Below are positions 36,283-44,880 of a DNA stretch of 64,000 nt, piece after piece (positions within the stretch are counted from its first letter, which is position 1; the number at the start of each line of letters is the position of its first letter). The stretch is from positions 1,488,001 to 1,552,000 of the forward strand of contig CP160629.1 in assembly GCA_038993745.2 (NCBI GenBank), given 5' to 3'. Origin of the DNA: Aliivibrio fischeri. GTDB taxonomy: Bacteria > Pseudomonadota > Gammaproteobacteria > Enterobacterales > Vibrionaceae. The translations under genes and the position numbers were made by a program. Under the pieces are notes generated by a model that saw only the letters and a program-made list of their open reading frames with translations, was not told the DNA's origin and ran no database searches.

Positions 36283-36997
36283 TTGTACCTCTCACAGACT
36301 CTGATTCACAAGGTAATTCCCCACCCATTTCAATATAGGTCTCACGAGAAATTGAAACAAACGTTACTTTCGCACCCATCTCAAACAAGGTTAAGTTTTT
36401 ACGATTAAAATCAATAAGATTGACAGGCGTTCTCCCTATTATTTGCCAACCACCAGGTGATGACTTTGGATAAATAGCCGTTTGTTGCTCTGCAATAGCT
36501 AAACTTCCAGCTGGCACCATTAAACGTGGTGTGCTTTTTCTAGGGACATGAATTCTAGAATCCGTATTTCCCAAATAAGCAAATCCGGGAGCAAAGCCTA
36601 TGGCATAAACTCGGTACGTTTGAGATGAATGTATTGATATCACCTCTTCAAAACTTAATCCTGTGTGGTCACAAATCTCATCAGCATCAAGTGACACTTC
36701 TTTTCCATAATAGACTGGCAGTTCTATTTCTACTGTAGACTTACTCGATTGCATCTTCTGTAAATCAGAAGGTATACACTGATGTAACTGCATCATAAAG
36801 CGGCGTAAATCTACACTAGAGGTATCATATGTGATTAATATAGATGTGTATGAAGGAACAATATCGACAATAAGTGAACCGAGCTCTTGAGTAAAAAGAG
36901 TGACTGATTCAGCAATCATATCAGCGACTTCAGGACTGACTTTATCAGCAAAGGTAAGTAACAAAGTCGATTCATTGACAGCGGATATTTTCATCAT
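36266..36997 (-). CDS. pxpB: 5-oxoprolinase subunit PxpB
   Basis: A 243-aa KipI/allophanate hydrolase subunit 1-type protein, partner of PxpC. Key segments are GFAPGFAYLGNTDSRIHVPRKSTPRLMVPAGSLAIAEQQTAIYP with the conserved Pro/Gly-rich core and GGWQIIGRTPVNL. It starts ATGATG at 36997, sharing a base with the pxpA stop (TAATG), so translation is coupled. Length is slightly above the E. coli protein. Confidence 0.93.
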   Translation of the reverse strand: MMKISAVNESTLLLTFADKVSPEVADMIAESVTLFTQELGSLIVDIVPSYTSILITYDTSSVDLRRFMMQLHQCIPSDLQKMQSSKSTVEIELPVYYGKEVSLDADEICDHTGLSFEEVISIHSSQTYRVYAIGFAPGFAYLGNTDSRIHVPRKSTPRLMVPAGSLAIAEQQTAIYPKSSPGGWQIIGRTPVNLIDFNRKNLTLFEMGAKVTFVSISRETYIEMGGELPCESESVRGTNDFTN

Positions 36998-37737
36998 TAC
37001 TCCGCCTTTGATTTTAATTTTTTTCGTAGATATTCAGCCGTAGAGACAGCAAATGGTCCGTCCCCATGAATACACAATGTATCTGCGTGTATTTTTATAA
37101 TGTCGCCATTTAAGGTCGTCACACAGCCTTCATCTATTAATTGATTTGCTTGTTTTTGTATGGCTTCATCTGAGTGATGGCTTGAACCGGGAACACTTCT
37201 TGGGACTAGACGCCCTTGCTCATCATATGCTCTGTCTACAAAGGCTTCAAACCAAAGTGTGATGCCATACTCTTTCGCCATATCTACATAACGTTGATGA
37301 TCAGGAACAGCCATAATGACCAAAGGTAACGTCGCATCATATCGCTTCAAGGCTTCTAATAACGTTTGAAGAATGGCGTCATTTTTCATCATTGCGTTAT
37401 ATAATGCGCCATGTGGTTTTACATAGCTCAACGAGGTCTGCTGACTTTGACAAACTCCTTCTAACGCACCTAGCTGATAGATAAACAGCGCAGCTAAATC
37501 GTCTGAATCCATTGATATATCACGTCGTCCAAAACCTTGAATATCGTTATAACCAGGGTGAGCACCAATCGTCACGCCATGTGCCTTTGCCAGTGCAACT
37601 GTTTTCATCATGACACTTGGATCTGAAGCATGCATACCACATGCAATATTCGCCATATCTAACGCTGGCATCACGGCACTGTCATTACCTAATTGCCATA
37701 AACCGAAACTTTCGCCCATATCACAATTAATTCTCAT
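36997..37737 (-). CDS. pxpA: 5-oxoprolinase subunit PxpA (LamB/YcsF family)
   Basis: A 246-aa protein of the LamB/YcsF family, the subunit that binds 5-oxoproline. The N-terminus MRINCDMGESFGLW is the family signature, which fixes the start at the ATG at 37737, with AAGGAG 5 bases upstream; the longer frame is spurious. Other conserved blocks are NIACGMHASDP, GAHPGYNDIQGFGRRD and YVKPHGALYN. It is followed by pxpB and pxpC in overlapping order, the usual pxpA-B-C set. Confidence 0.94.
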   Translation of the reverse strand: MRINCDMGESFGLWQLGNDSAVMPALDMANIACGMHASDPSVMMKTVALAKAHGVTIGAHPGYNDIQGFGRRDISMDSDDLAALFIYQLGALEGVCQSQQTSLSYVKPHGALYNAMMKNDAILQTLLEALKRYDATLPLVIMAVPDHQRYVDMAKEYGITLWFEAFVDRAYDEQGRLVPRSVPGSSHHSDEAIQKQANQLIDEGCVTTLNGDIIKIHADTLCIHGDGPFAVSTAEYLRKKLKSKAE

Positions 37738-37785
37738 TCCCTGCTCCTTAATTATTAAATTTGGTAGTAACAATAAATATCTGCT

Positions 37786-38586
37786 TTAAAGCACAGCAAA
37801 CTCTGAACTTAGACGATCAGTGATCAGCATTTTTCCCGGAGCATGAGTAATACAAAATGGCGGTCGACTCTGACGAATAACATTTTGTGGTGTAACGCCA
37901 CACCCCCAAAAAACAGGCACTTCATTTGGTTTTATTTCAACGGCATCGCCATAGTTTGGGGTTGATATATCGTTAATGCCAATAAGGCTTGGATCGCCAA
38001 AGTGAATTGGTGCTCCATGCGCTTTAGGAAAACGAGTTGTGATTTGAATGGCACGAATGGCATCAATCGAAGTGAATGGGCGCATTGACACCACATAGTT
38101 TCCACTGAACTTTCCTGATGATTGGCAAGGAATACTGGTGTCATACATTGAGACGTTCTTCCCTTCATCGATATTTCGGATGGATAAACCAGATTGTATT
38201 AACGCCTCTTCAAACGAGAAAGAGCACCCTAAAATAAAAGTAACTAAATCTTCTCTCCATAATGTGGAAAGATCAGAGACTGCTGTTTCAAATTCGCCAT
38301 CATAAAAAACATGATATTCAGGAACGTCAGTTGATAAATCAATATCCCTCCCGATCGATTGCAGGTACTTTTCTCCTGGTTGGGTAACATCAATTAAAGG
38401 ACACGCCACCGGATTTTTTTGACAAAACAGTAAAAAATCGGTTGCCCACTCAGCTGGCAATATAACAAGGTTGGCTTGTAAATATCCTGCAGCACAACCC
38501 GTTGTCGAATCCGTAAATTGATTATTTCTAATAAGATTACGCAATTCTTTAAGAGGCAGTGTATTGAGCGATAGTCCTTGATCCAT
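37786..38586 (-). CDS. DUF1445 putative hydro-lyase (YcsI / D-glutamate cyclase family)
   Basis: A 266-aa protein of the DUF1445 family. The segments [28 protein letters not shown], and the C-terminal [13 protein letters not shown]...[12 protein letters not shown] are diagnostic. Family members include B. subtilis YcsI and, as a domain, mammalian D-glutamate cyclase, which converts D-glutamate to 5-oxoproline. Its position as first gene of the pxp operon fits a role in feeding or recycling 5-oxoproline. It is divergent from the LysR regulator. Confidence 0.85.
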   Translation of the reverse strand: MDQGLSLNTLPLKELRNLIRNNQFTDSTTGCAAGYLQANLVILPAEWATDFLLFCQKNPVACPLIDVTQPGEKYLQSIGRDIDLSTDVPEYHVFYDGEFETAVSDLSTLWREDLVTFILGCSFSFEEALIQSGLSIRNIDEGKNVSMYDTSIPCQSSGKFSGNYVVSMRPFTSIDAIRAIQITTRFPKAHGAPIHFGDPSLIGINDISTPNYGDAVEIKPNEVPVFWGCGVTPQNVIRQSRPPFCITHAPGKMLITDRLSSEFAVL

Positions 38587-38681
38587 ATAACAATCCTTTC
38601 GTTATTTGTAATTTTATCGTTAACCAAGAGTTACATTACTGCTTATTTATATAATGTCTATTCGTATTTTTCTGCTATTCT

Positions 38682-38700
38682 TGATAAAAAAAATTTATCA
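38682..38700. promoter_or_regulatory. Candidate LysR-type operator
   Basis: A perfect inverted repeat TGATAAA-N5-TTTATCA in the 146-base gap between the divergent DUF1445 and lysR genes. Its size and place suit the recognition site of the adjacent LysR regulator, controlling the pxp operon and itself. Confidence 0.5.
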
Positions 38701-38732
38701 CCCCTCAACAAATTAATAAAAGAGAGGCTTAA

Positions 38733-39626
38733 ATGCTCAATTTAAAACAGCTGGAAACGTTTGTCTGGATAGCGCATTTGGGGAGTTTTCGCCAAGCAGC
38801 AAAGCATTTATGTACAACACAGCCTGCCATCTCTACGCGTATTGCAAACCTCGAAGAAACACTTAATACGGCATTGTTTTATCGTGATACTGGTTCAATT
38901 TCATTAACAGCCAAAGGACGTGAATTATTACCTTTAGCCGAAAAGTTATTGAGCAACGCCGATCAATTACAAGTTTTAGCAAACAGTGCTGAAGCAATAT
39001 CTGGGATTTTACGGATTGGAGTTTCTGAAACGGTCGTACATACATGGTTACCGCACTACTTAGCGCTTATTCATCAGAATTTACCTCACTTAGAGGTAGA
39101 GCTTATCGTTGATGCCACCATAAATTTACGAAAAGAATTGCTAGCACGAAATATTGATATCGCGATTTTATTAGGAGTAGTTGATGAACCGAATGTGGTT
39201 AGTCAAGCCATCTGTAATTACGATTTACACTGGGTGGCAAGCCCGGCATTACAACAAACACAAAAGAATAAAGTACTTAACTTTGCTCAATGGCCGTTGA
39301 TTACCTACGCCCGAAACACGTCACCATACTATGAAATAGAACGTTATTTTAATACGCACAATAATCAAGCTACACGCTTCTACTCTGCGAGTTCTCTATC
39401 CGCTAGCATTAGACTCGCTGAGAGTGGCATTGGTATCGCTATCCTACCTAAAGAAGTCATACATAGTTCTCTACAAAACAATACGCTAGAAATAATTGAA
39501 GCAGACTGGTCACCAAGTCCGCTTCAATTTTCTGTTGCTTATATTGATACGCCAGTAAATCTGATGACAATAGAGTCAGTTAAACTTACTTTTGAGGCCG
39601 TGAAACAATATAAAAACGTTAACTAA
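38733..39626 (+). CDS. LysR-family regulator of the pxp operon
   Basis: A 297-aa LysR-type transcription regulator. The N-terminal winged helix-turn-helix reads LKQLETFVWIAHLGSFRQAAKHLCTTQPAISTRIANLEE. The C-terminal effector domain begins near residue 90 (GILRIGVSETVVHTWLP). Divergent orientation from the 5-oxoproline operon, with a dyad at 38682-38700, makes it the likely local activator, probably responding to 5-oxoproline or a related acid. Its last 4 bases overlap the end of the convergent phosphatase-fold gene. Confidence 0.88.
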   Translation: MLNLKQLETFVWIAHLGSFRQAAKHLCTTQPAISTRIANLEETLNTALFYRDTGSISLTAKGRELLPLAEKLLSNADQLQVLANSAEAISGILRIGVSETVVHTWLPHYLALIHQNLPHLEVELIVDATINLRKELLARNIDIAILLGVVDEPNVVSQAICNYDLHWVASPALQQTQKNKVLNFAQWPLITYARNTSPYYEIERYFNTHNNQATRFYSASSLSASIRLAESGIGIAILPKEVIHSSLQNNTLEIIEADWSPSPLQFSVAYIDTPVNLMTIESVKLTFEAVKQYKNVN

Positions 39627-42493
39627 TTTAACAAAGAAGGATATCCCCAACCGTTTTCATTTTTTATCACTTTTTCTTCGGTTAAATATTGATACAGTGT
39701 TGGAGCTAAAGAACCGTTCTCTTCAATGATAAGTGGTGCCATCTTATTCTTTATAGGCTTACCCCAAAACCCTAAGAACGCATCTTTCTCTAAATAATGC
39801 TCTCCAGCATGACGACCTGGCACCTTGGTGTTAAAGCCAACACCAAACTTAGGAAATAAATTGATCGTTCCTGCTCTGTCTTCTTCATACAAATAAGCTA
39901 ATTGGTTTACCACATCAGGACGAGCTGTAAATGATGTTAATGTTCGCCATTCTCGCTCAGTACACCATGAACTCTCTTCATTAGCATCAGCTGAGATCAT
40001 GCAACGTTGGTATAATTCATCATATTGCTTTTGTTCGGTCTCGTTTAGCTGTGGTTTATAGATATTAAGTACATCGACCTCAAGTAATTGAGATGAACCA
40101 GCAACAGGTTGATAAAACAGTCGGTTGCCCTTCTTAGAGATCAATTCATCAACTCTTATGTCGTCTTTAAAGCCAATCACTCGTATCTGACACTCATTCA
40201 ACGAACAAGGTGTTTCTCTCACAACTAAATAATCTAACGACTCTTTTAAACGTGAAGCAATTTCATTCACAATATTAATCGGTTGAGCTTTAGGTGCATT
40301 AACGGGTATCCATGTTGTGAGTTCGCTATACGTAGGTTGTACTTTCCATCCTTGTTGAGAATTAAAAAAGTCCATCATAAAATTACCACCAGCAGTAGAA
40401 GCCACAACAACATCAACCTCTTTATTACTCTCATAATTTAAGGCGTTTGTAATTTTTGGACCTTCTCCTTCATCCGATGATATTTTTTTAATGACTAATG
40501 GGTAATCTAGCTCAGCCTGAAGCGTTTCAAATACTTGTTTCTCAGGGTTTAATGAATAATAAACTGGAGCCAAACCATGATCGCCCGCCATTCCCCACAA
40601 CGTGCGATCATAAACATTAGCGGATTTATACACACCTGAAATTTGCGTTAACCAATAATCCAAGCGGTTAAGCTCACCCGTTGGCATCAATATTTCATCA
40701 CTAAAAGGGCCTGTAAAATGAGCAAAGTGATCTGGCCATGGGTTATAAATAAGGGCGTAATCCGGCATCCCTTTTTGCTCTAACTTAGAGAGCGTTTCTA
40801 ATTGTTGCTGAATCTTCCATTTCTGTGTGAGCTTACTGTAAATATCCAATACAAAAATATTTTGATAAATGCCAATTTCTTCAATTAGCTCTGCTCTCAT
40901 TTCTGTTATGGTTTTTTCTGTTTTTGCTCTTTGAGTTAATTCACGTAAACACCGTTTTTCCCCAAAATCACGCAGGCTTTCTCCTGCCCCTAAATTAACT
41001 AAACCATCGTAAGTTGTATGTGCATTCCAATCATACTGAGCATTGCAGTTGAGCGTAACTAAGTAATCTAGGCGATCAAACATAGTTTGAACTTTATTTG
41101 CATCCATTAATCGATCTAACTGCAACGCATCATTACCAAAAAAGTAATAGGCACGGTCATCTTGCCTGTCAACGAAGTGGAAATTAGGGATCCCAGTTCC
41201 TCCCTGACCAGAAACTTTTGCCCCTGTTTTGATTATTGGTAAATTACGAACACTTATCGTAGGTGTTGATGAAATGCCAACATTAACAATGCTCTTTTCA
41301 TACTCTTGGTATAACTGGCTAAAGAAAGGCAAATAGTTTGGGTCTTGATAACCCTTTTCTACCATGGTTTTTAAGAAAGTAAGTTGCTGTTCATGCTCAG
41401 GTTGAGAAGTTGGCTCCCCCTGAGGTTTATATTCATTGCGATTTAAATGGTCTTGATATATCTGCTTTAAAAACGTTTTTTCTGTTGGTGTAACTAAGCC
41501 TTCAATAAGTCCTTGTTGCAGGCCATCTACCGTAACTTGTACGGCCAATCGACGCTGTTGACGTGATGCTAAATATGCAACTAAAGTGTCAGGGTTGTCT
41601 TTAAATGTTTCTTGTAACCACGAATTTAATGCAATTTGTCGTTGCTCTTGATACACAAATTGACGATAAGATTTCAGCACGTTAAGACGAACAAAATCAA
41701 TCAATGTTATGGTCAGGGCTTCTGCTTTATTATTTACTTTGTTTTTATTCTCGGGTTTACCATCTGCAATAATAAGCTCTAATGCACTTCGCATCTCTCC
41801 CTTATCCATACCAAGCACAGATTTCTCTAAACCAGATAATATAATTGGTTGAATCTTATCGATAATGGCTTTGTCTTCCGGGCTATCTGAAAGATACGTA
41901 TAGCGATCAGGTAAGGTATTAAGATCTTTCCACTCACCAATTTGAACCAACTCATCATAAACCACTACCATATTGGCGATAAATTTACGATCAACCTTCA
42001 ATCCTTGATGATGTCCTTCTGATGGTTTCGATGCATCTTCTTCTTTTTGAAGCTCATTAAGTGTGAACAAAGAATGGCTAAAACGCTGTAATTCTTCTTC
42101 ACTGTATTTAGTTTTTAAATAAGCTTTAAACGCATCTTCATTATCCATGTTTCCGTATTTATCAACGAAAGTATAAAGAAAATGCCCAAGAGGGATGGCG
42201 TAATAAGGATTAGATAATTGTGCAATAACCCGTTTTTTGACGCTACTATCAAGCGGTAGGGATAAGATGTAAGCATCTAGCGTAAGACCTGCAATAGTAA
42301 AAATAGCAGCGTCACGAACGGTGGTTGTCGTATAAGTAATAGAATCATTGATTTGATGTTTTAAGATCTCGCTTGAATTAACAATGCCGCCAACAACAGG
42401 CACTGCACTGATATTTGCGGAACATGGCAAGCTCAACATAGACAATGATAACGCACTCATTCCTAATAACGACGACACCGTTCTTTTTTTCAC
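39623..42493 (-). CDS. Large exported alkaline-phosphatase-superfamily hydrolase
   Basis: An exported protein of about 956 aa. A signal peptide is seen (SLLGMSALSLSMLSLPCSA). The phosphatase or phosphodiesterase-type core is split: GQGGTGIPNFHFVDR near residue 430 could hold the nucleophile Thr, and YNPWPDHFAHFTGPF and WGMAGDHGLAPVYY supply metal-binding Asp and His residues typical of the nucleotide pyrophosphatase/sulfatase fold. A 400-residue helical N-terminal region has no recognised domain. The start is likely the GTG at 42493, because AAGGAAATTAA, which contains the upstream stop codon, is its ribosome binding site. The gene is therefore coupled to the serine hydrolase. The substrate is unknown. 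Confidence 0.7.
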   Translation of the reverse strand: MKKRTVSSLLGMSALSLSMLSLPCSANISAVPVVGGIVNSSEILKHQINDSITYTTTTVRDAAIFTIAGLTLDAYILSLPLDSSVKKRVIAQLSNPYYAIPLGHFLYTFVDKYGNMDNEDAFKAYLKTKYSEEELQRFSHSLFTLNELQKEEDASKPSEGHHQGLKVDRKFIANMVVVYDELVQIGEWKDLNTLPDRYTYLSDSPEDKAIIDKIQPIILSGLEKSVLGMDKGEMRSALELIIADGKPENKNKVNNKAEALTITLIDFVRLNVLKSYRQFVYQEQRQIALNSWLQETFKDNPDTLVAYLASRQQRRLAVQVTVDGLQQGLIEGLVTPTEKTFLKQIYQDHLNRNEYKPQGEPTSQPEHEQQLTFLKTMVEKGYQDPNYLPFFSQLYQEYEKSIVNVGISSTPTISVRNLPIIKTGAKVSGQGGTGIPNFHFVDRQDDRAYYFFGNDALQLDRLMDANKVQTMFDRLDYLVTLNCNAQYDWNAHTTYDGLVNLGAGESLRDFGEKRCLRELTQRAKTEKTITEMRAELIEEIGIYQNIFVLDIYSKLTQKWKIQQQLETLSKLEQKGMPDYALIYNPWPDHFAHFTGPFSDEILMPTGELNRLDYWLTQISGVYKSANVYDRTLWGMAGDHGLAPVYYSLNPEKQVFETLQAELDYPLVIKKISSDEGEGPKITNALNYESNKEVDVVVASTAGGNFMMDFFNSQQGWKVQPTYSELTTWIPVNAPKAQPINIVNEIASRLKESLDYLVVRETPCSLNECQIRVIGFKDDIRVDELISKKGNRLFYQPVAGSSQLLEVDVLNIYKPQLNETEQKQYDELYQRCMISADANEESSWCTEREWRTLTSFTARPDVVNQLAYLYEEDRAGTINLFPKFGVGFNTKVPGRHAGEHYLEKDAFLGFWGKPIKNKMAPLIIEENGSLAPTLYQYLTEEKVIKNENGWGYPSLLN

Positions 42494-42494
42494 T

Positions 42495-43651
42495 TTAATT
42501 TCCTTTTCCATATTGCTGAACAATGCTGTTCAGTGGTGGCATTTTTAAATATTTATAATTACACATTTGAATGTAGCCAACTTCTCGTTCTGGTGAAAAC
42601 CAAAATTCAGTCACCATTCCATCAAGAGAATAACCTGAATGGCTATAGAATTCACCACCGTATAAATTCTTTGCTATTAAGCCATTAACGTATTTTGAAT
42701 CGCCCATTTTAAACTCTACCGCTCCCCAATACGTTGTAAATGCTGGGTATTCACCTTTAGATAACGCAAGTAACTTTTCACGGGCTTCATCCGCATACTT
42801 AGGTTTAATTAGATGCTCCATCCATTTTGCCATATCAGGCACCGTACTTTGTATTCCACCATCGCCTTGACTTGGTAACATGGTGTGGCTGTGAGCATAA
42901 TTACCGTATTTATCGACATAATAACTGGACGCTTTCCAGTTAATCAGAAAATTATCTTTCATTGATGCTTGAGTGTTGCTCATTTTTAAAGGAATGAAAA
43001 TTCGAGAGGCTATTTCATCTTCAAACTTATTGTTGGTTACTTTTTCAATAATATCAGCAAGTAATACATACCCTGTATTGCTATATGAGATTGAGGTTCC
43101 CGGAGTAAATGTGGGGGATTTTAATTGTTTACTAAAACCGACAATTTCTGAAACAAGTATGATTTATCGACCATCCCACCCCAGAGCGCAGTATTCAATT
43201 CTTTATCATTAGTTTTAAAGCGCTTCATTAAATAAAGAGCGGACTCTGCATCATTTAAATAATCAGGTATGCCACTTTGGTGATGAATTAAATGAAAAAG
43301 TGTGACGTTATTAAACCAATCAGGGCCATCTTTATAAAAATCTGCCAACGTTTGTTTTTGAGATAACTGCCCCTCAGATTCCAACGCCATAATAATATAA
43401 GCTGTCATATGCTTACTGACAGAGCCAATATCAAAAACAGTTTTATTATCAATAGGAACTTGATATCGAATATTTGATTGGCCAACATAAAGTTGCTCAA
43501 TTAATTTATCAGATTTAACAATACCCACACCGCAACCGGGTGTTTCATTATCTTGAATGGTAAAATACTGGCCAAGATTAAGATCTTTTGCTGATAACGC
43601 CGAAGATAATAATAAAGGTAATGAGATGAAGCTTAACGTATAACGATTCAT
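42495..43651 (-). pseudogene. Class C beta-lactamase-family serine hydrolase, one frameshift
   Basis: An exported serine hydrolase that should be about 385 aa. A signal peptide (MNRYTLSFISLPLLLSSALS) is followed by the S-x-x-K motif in FDIGSVSKHM, a Y-x-N motif in SISYSNTGY and an H-S-G motif in YSHSGYSLDG. The frame breaks at 43145-43147: three A where four restore LFQKIVGFSKQL. Downstream the frame 42495-42983 continues to the stop. Members act as esterases, D-aminopeptidases or penicillin-binding protein-like enzymes, so antibiotic resistance should not be assumed. It is the first gene of a coupled pair with the large phosphatase-fold protein. Confidence 0.78.
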
Positions 43652-43792
43652 GGAAGTCCTCTACATAACTCATAACATTGAATTTTATAGAATACTCCCA
43701 CCACATCTTAATGTTGTAACTTGAGTCGGAATTACGATTTACAATTCACTTTTATGCAATTGATTTACTTACCAATTACATTAGCTTTCATA

Positions 43793-44143
43793 TTATAAAC
43801 CAAATCCAATCTTAGGCTGACGACAAACAGATCGCACGCCCCATGGGGTTAAATCAGGTTTTGGCTGCCCTTCAAAATCACCAAGACAAATGTATCCCTT
43901 AGAAAGGTAACGATATAAGAAGTCACCTCCATCTAATGAACCTGTTTTATCATCACCAAATGGCAAATAAATTCGCTCAACACGAAGATCTGGTGCTTTT
44001 TTAAATGCAGGATATGCTGTTGAATTAACTTGGCGTGAATCTAAGCTATTGAGAAGTGCTTTATCTGACATTTTAGCTTTCATACGGCTAAAAATCATGA
44101 TCATTCGTTTCTGTCTTTCTGAAGAGACGATTATCATTTCCAT
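43793..44143 (-). CDS. Small protein of unknown family
   Basis: A 116-aa predicted cytoplasmic protein with no membrane segment. The C-terminal two thirds (RVERIYLPFGDDKTGSLDG...LTPWGVRSVC) read like a small alpha/beta sensor domain of the PAS type, but I cannot place it in a family. The N-terminal 25 residues contain four Met codons, and the true start could be internal (for example MSDKALLNSL). It is flanked by the serine hydrolase and a GNAT on the same strand, with gaps over 60 bases. Confidence 0.45.
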   Translation of the reverse strand: MEMIIVSSERQKRMIMIFSRMKAKMSDKALLNSLDSRQVNSTAYPAFKKAPDLRVERIYLPFGDDKTGSLDGGDFLYRYLSKGYICLGDFEGQPKPDLTPWGVRSVCRQPKIGFGL

Positions 44144-44205
44144 TATTGGATTTCCTTTGAAACGAGAAAGTATATAGTAAACCCCTTCTCACAACCATGT
44201 TTACT

Positions 44206-44736
44206 CTACATAACCGGCGTCAATTGCTGAATCAGGCAACGATATTCATAACAATCAATAATTTCACCATCGACGAAAGCAAACTCAGGCTTAAATCCTA
44301 CTTGTTTAAATCCATTTTTTGCTAAAACTTTCTGAGATGCGGCATTATCTGTCGATGCTACTGCATTTATCGATGATAATTCATATCTGTTTTTCCCTAT
44401 CTCTAACAGCTCTTTTGTGGCTAATGTTGCTAAACCTTGCGAAGTAAACTCTTCCCCAATTCGATATCCGATTGAACCGCTGTTTTTTACTCTATCGATA
44501 TTGTATAAATTTGCCCTGCCGAGTATTTGACCATTTTCATCTTTAATCAACGTTGGATAAAGTAGCCCTTTTTTATATTCAGCCAGACAAAAATTAACGT
44601 GATCTTTTATGCCATTATCATCAAAAAAATCATCGTCTCTGGCTTCAATGAAAGATTCAAACCACTCTTTATTGTTTAGTTCAAACTCTAGTAATGCCGA
44701 CGCATCACTTTGTTTTAGTAATTCTAATTTGACCAT
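44206..44736 (-). CDS. GNAT-family N-acetyltransferase
   Basis: A 176-aa RimJ/RimL-type GNAT. The acetyl-CoA-binding block reads SIGYRIGEEFTSQGLATLA at about residues 87-105, with Q-G-L-A replacing the usual GxG end, followed by NAVASTDNAASQKVLAKNGFKQVG. The acceptor is unknown. It is monocistronic, upstream of the small unknown gene, and preceded by the terminator of the U32 gene at 44830-44852. Confidence 0.8.
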   Translation of the reverse strand: MVKLELLKQSDASALLEFELNNKEWFESFIEARDDDFFDDNGIKDHVNFCLAEYKKGLLYPTLIKDENGQILGRANLYNIDRVKNSGSIGYRIGEEFTSQGLATLATKELLEIGKNRYELSSINAVASTDNAASQKVLAKNGFKQVGFKPEFAFVDGEIIDCYEYRCLIQQLTPVM

Positions 44737-44829
44737 TATTAATCCCTCTTATGTTATTTCCCTTAGCAATGGCGTTAACTGAATTTACGTTAATATTATG
44801 TTGCTATAAATTGATTATAGACAAAAAAA

Positions 44830-44852
44830 AGCCACGATATGTGATCGTGGCT
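44830..44852 (-). terminator. Terminator of the U32 gene
   Basis: A perfect 9-bp stem AGCCACGAT/ATCGTGGCT with a 5-base loop, followed by a run of eight T on the minus strand. Confidence 0.9.
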
Positions 44853-44880
44853 GACTATTTAAATCAAAGCGATAAATTGA

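Noticed and set aside
42495..43651. Beta-lactam resistance gene
   Set aside because: The family includes many esterases and peptidases. The motifs shown are shared by all of them and nothing indicates beta-lactam hydrolysis.
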